Shown here: one piece after another, positions 5,937 through 6,810 of the stretch
Position numbering within the stretch: position 1 is the stretch's first letter
Layout of the letters: every line of letters starts with the position of its first letter
NCBI GenBank assembly: GCA_023430945.1
Contig: JAEYYE010000100.1
Coordinates: forward strand, 1 to 6,810
DNA length: 6,810 bases
DNA from: Bacteroidota bacterium
Lineage (GTDB): Bacteria; Bacteroidota; Bacteroidia; Flavobacteriales_F; PHOS-HE28
Reading direction: 5' to 3'
Position numbers and translations under genes: made by a program
Notes under the pieces: model-generated
Database searches by the model: none
Seen by the model: only the letters and a program-made list of their open reading frames with translations
Told to the model about the DNA's origin: nothing

Positions 5937-5969
5937 CACCGATCGGCCCAGTTGTTGCCGATCTGCGGC

Positions 5970-6810
5970 ATGCTTCGCATTCCTTTCATTCAAGTTCTCA
6001 TCGCGCTATTTTTCATCTCCTGCGATCGCAACGACGGGGATGTAACCCAGAAGGCCGATCCCGAACCTGAGTATCTGAAGAAGGCATCGTTGTTCGCTTC
6101 CGATCAACCTTACACATCGTTGACCTTGGACAGTGCGCAATTGGAGCGATCACTTGCCGATCTCTCCAAAGAAGTTCGGGACCCGCAACGGATCCGGGAG
6201 TTCTACGAGCGCCGCGATCATCAGCTGGCCTGGTTCGTGAACGATTCACTTTCCGGTTTTGCAGGGCCGTTCCTTTCACTGATCAATTCCAACGACACGG
6301 TGCACAAGACCATCGCAGCTTTGGGCGGTGAACTTGTACAAGCCGTGCGCGGGAAGAAGACAACGATCGCAGGTCTCGATATCCTGATGACCGCGAAATT
6401 CCAGCAGCTTGCGGAAAAGAAATTCGATCGGCGATCACAGGAGCGATTGAAGGATCTGAGCTGGTACATACCTGCGCGAAAACGTGATCTGCAACGCTGG
6501 ATCGATTCGATCACGCAAGGCCGCATGGATCTGGATGACCTTGTGCCTGTGCATCCACAATTCGATCTTCTACGCGAACAGTTGAAGAAGTATGCGGCGC
6601 TGAAGGATAGTGCATGGGCACCGATCGCCCTGGGTGGAAAGAAGAAGATGGTGGAACCGGGACAGAAAGATCCATCGATCCCGCTGATCAGGGAAAGATT
6701 GCAACTGACCGGTGATCTCGAACCTGCGCGAGATACATCCATCGCCCTTTCCACCACATACGATGAAGGAACAGCCATGGCTGTTTCCCGTTTCCAGCAA
6801 AGGCACGGGA
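5970..6810 (+). CDS. YcbB/LdtD-type L,D-transpeptidase, lipoprotein, N-terminal part (3' end outside window)
   Basis: The frame stays open from ATG 5970 to the last base (280 full codons). The N-terminus is a lipoprotein signal, LIALFFISC, with predicted lipidated Cys18. Residues ~60-225 resemble the scaffold domain of YcbB-type enzymes: FYERRDHQLAWF (78-89), an inserted helical subdomain with LSWYIPARKRDLQRW, then VPVHPQFDLLREQLKKY. Residues ~238-280 start a PG_binding_1-type domain: IPLIRERLQLTGDL, then YDEGTAMAVSRFQQRHG at the window edge. In full-length members the catalytic YkuD domain follows and makes 3-3 cross-links; it lies beyond 6810, so activity cannot be judged. No Shine-Dalgarno is seen at the start. 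It lies 33 nt after the YkuD_2 gene on the same strand, so co-transcription is likely. A competing minus-strand frame (6221-6778) is a shadow, as this frame has clear family motifs. Confidence 0.88.
   Translation, partial: MLRIPFIQVLIALFFISCDRNDGDVTQKADPEPEYLKKASLFASDQPYTSLTLDSAQLERSLADLSKEVRDPQRIREFYERRDHQLAWFVNDSLSGFAGPFLSLINSNDTVHKTIAALGGELVQAVRGKKTTIAGLDILMTAKFQQLAEKKFDRRSQERLKDLSWYIPARKRDLQRWIDSITQGRMDLDDLVPVHPQFDLLREQLKKYAALKDSAWAPIALGGKKKMVEPGQKDPSIPLIRERLQLTGDLEPARDTSIALSTTYDEGTAMAVSRFQQRHG

Noticed and set aside
6221..6778. Minus-strand open frame of 185 codons at the right end
   Set aside because: It is Ser/Arg/Cys-rich and lies opposite a plus-strand frame with clear lipoprotein and YcbB-type motifs that runs off the window end.
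1..6810. Mobile elements, CRISPR arrays, tRNA or rRNA
   Set aside because: I saw no terminal inverted repeats, transposase motifs, regularly spaced repeats or RNA gene signatures on either strand.

Overview
The window looks like chromosomal DNA of a mid-to-high GC Bacteroidota, probably Flavobacteriales-like. The reasons are indirect. Two gene starts are preceded by exact matches to the Bacteroidota -7 element TAnnTTTG and a third (kaiC) also has one about 60 nt upstream. No start shows a convincing Shine-Dalgarno sequence. The gene mix fits that phylum: a LysM-ended M23-type peptidase, a YkuD_2-type and a YcbB-type L,D-transpeptidase, and a Lys/Ala-rich histone H1-like protein. No taxonomic marker gene is present, so the placement is an inference.

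Layout. Positions 1-230 hold the 3' end of a LysM protein, probably an M23 murein peptidase. It converges, with no gap, on a minus-strand gene (231-809) for a two-helix membrane protein with a probable bacterial PH-like domain. A 130-base divergent intergenic region (810-939) carries one promoter-like motif for each strand. Then comes a compact plus-strand operon at 940-4736: kaiC, kaiB, a second kaiB, and a soluble PAS hybrid histidine kinase with a C-terminal receiver. The intergenic gaps are 37, 9 and 4 nt. A separate small gene follows (4857-5072), encoding a 71-residue Lys/Ala-rich DNA-binding-type protein with its own -7 motif and a strong intrinsic terminator. The last two genes are L,D-transpeptidases: a secreted YkuD_2-type enzyme (5286-5936), and 33 nt later a lipoprotein YcbB-type enzyme (5970 onward) that runs off the window before its catalytic domain.

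How they work together. The centre of interest is the Kai operon. KaiC has both ATPase lobes intact, a Ser-Ser pair at the autophosphorylation position, and no C-terminal tail of the kind that binds KaiA; no kaiA lies in the window. Two KaiB paralogs, one canonical and one divergent, sit between KaiC and a cytosolic hybrid kinase, which is the obvious candidate output. This suggests a KaiA-independent timing or stress-response module with a kinase encoded in the same transcript. That function is inferred from gene content and has not been shown. The flanking genes are mainly cell-envelope functions and have no visible link to the Kai module.

A second, sequence-level signal is a roughly five-fold excess of GATC across coding and non-coding DNA, with a gap in the Lys/Ala-rich gene.
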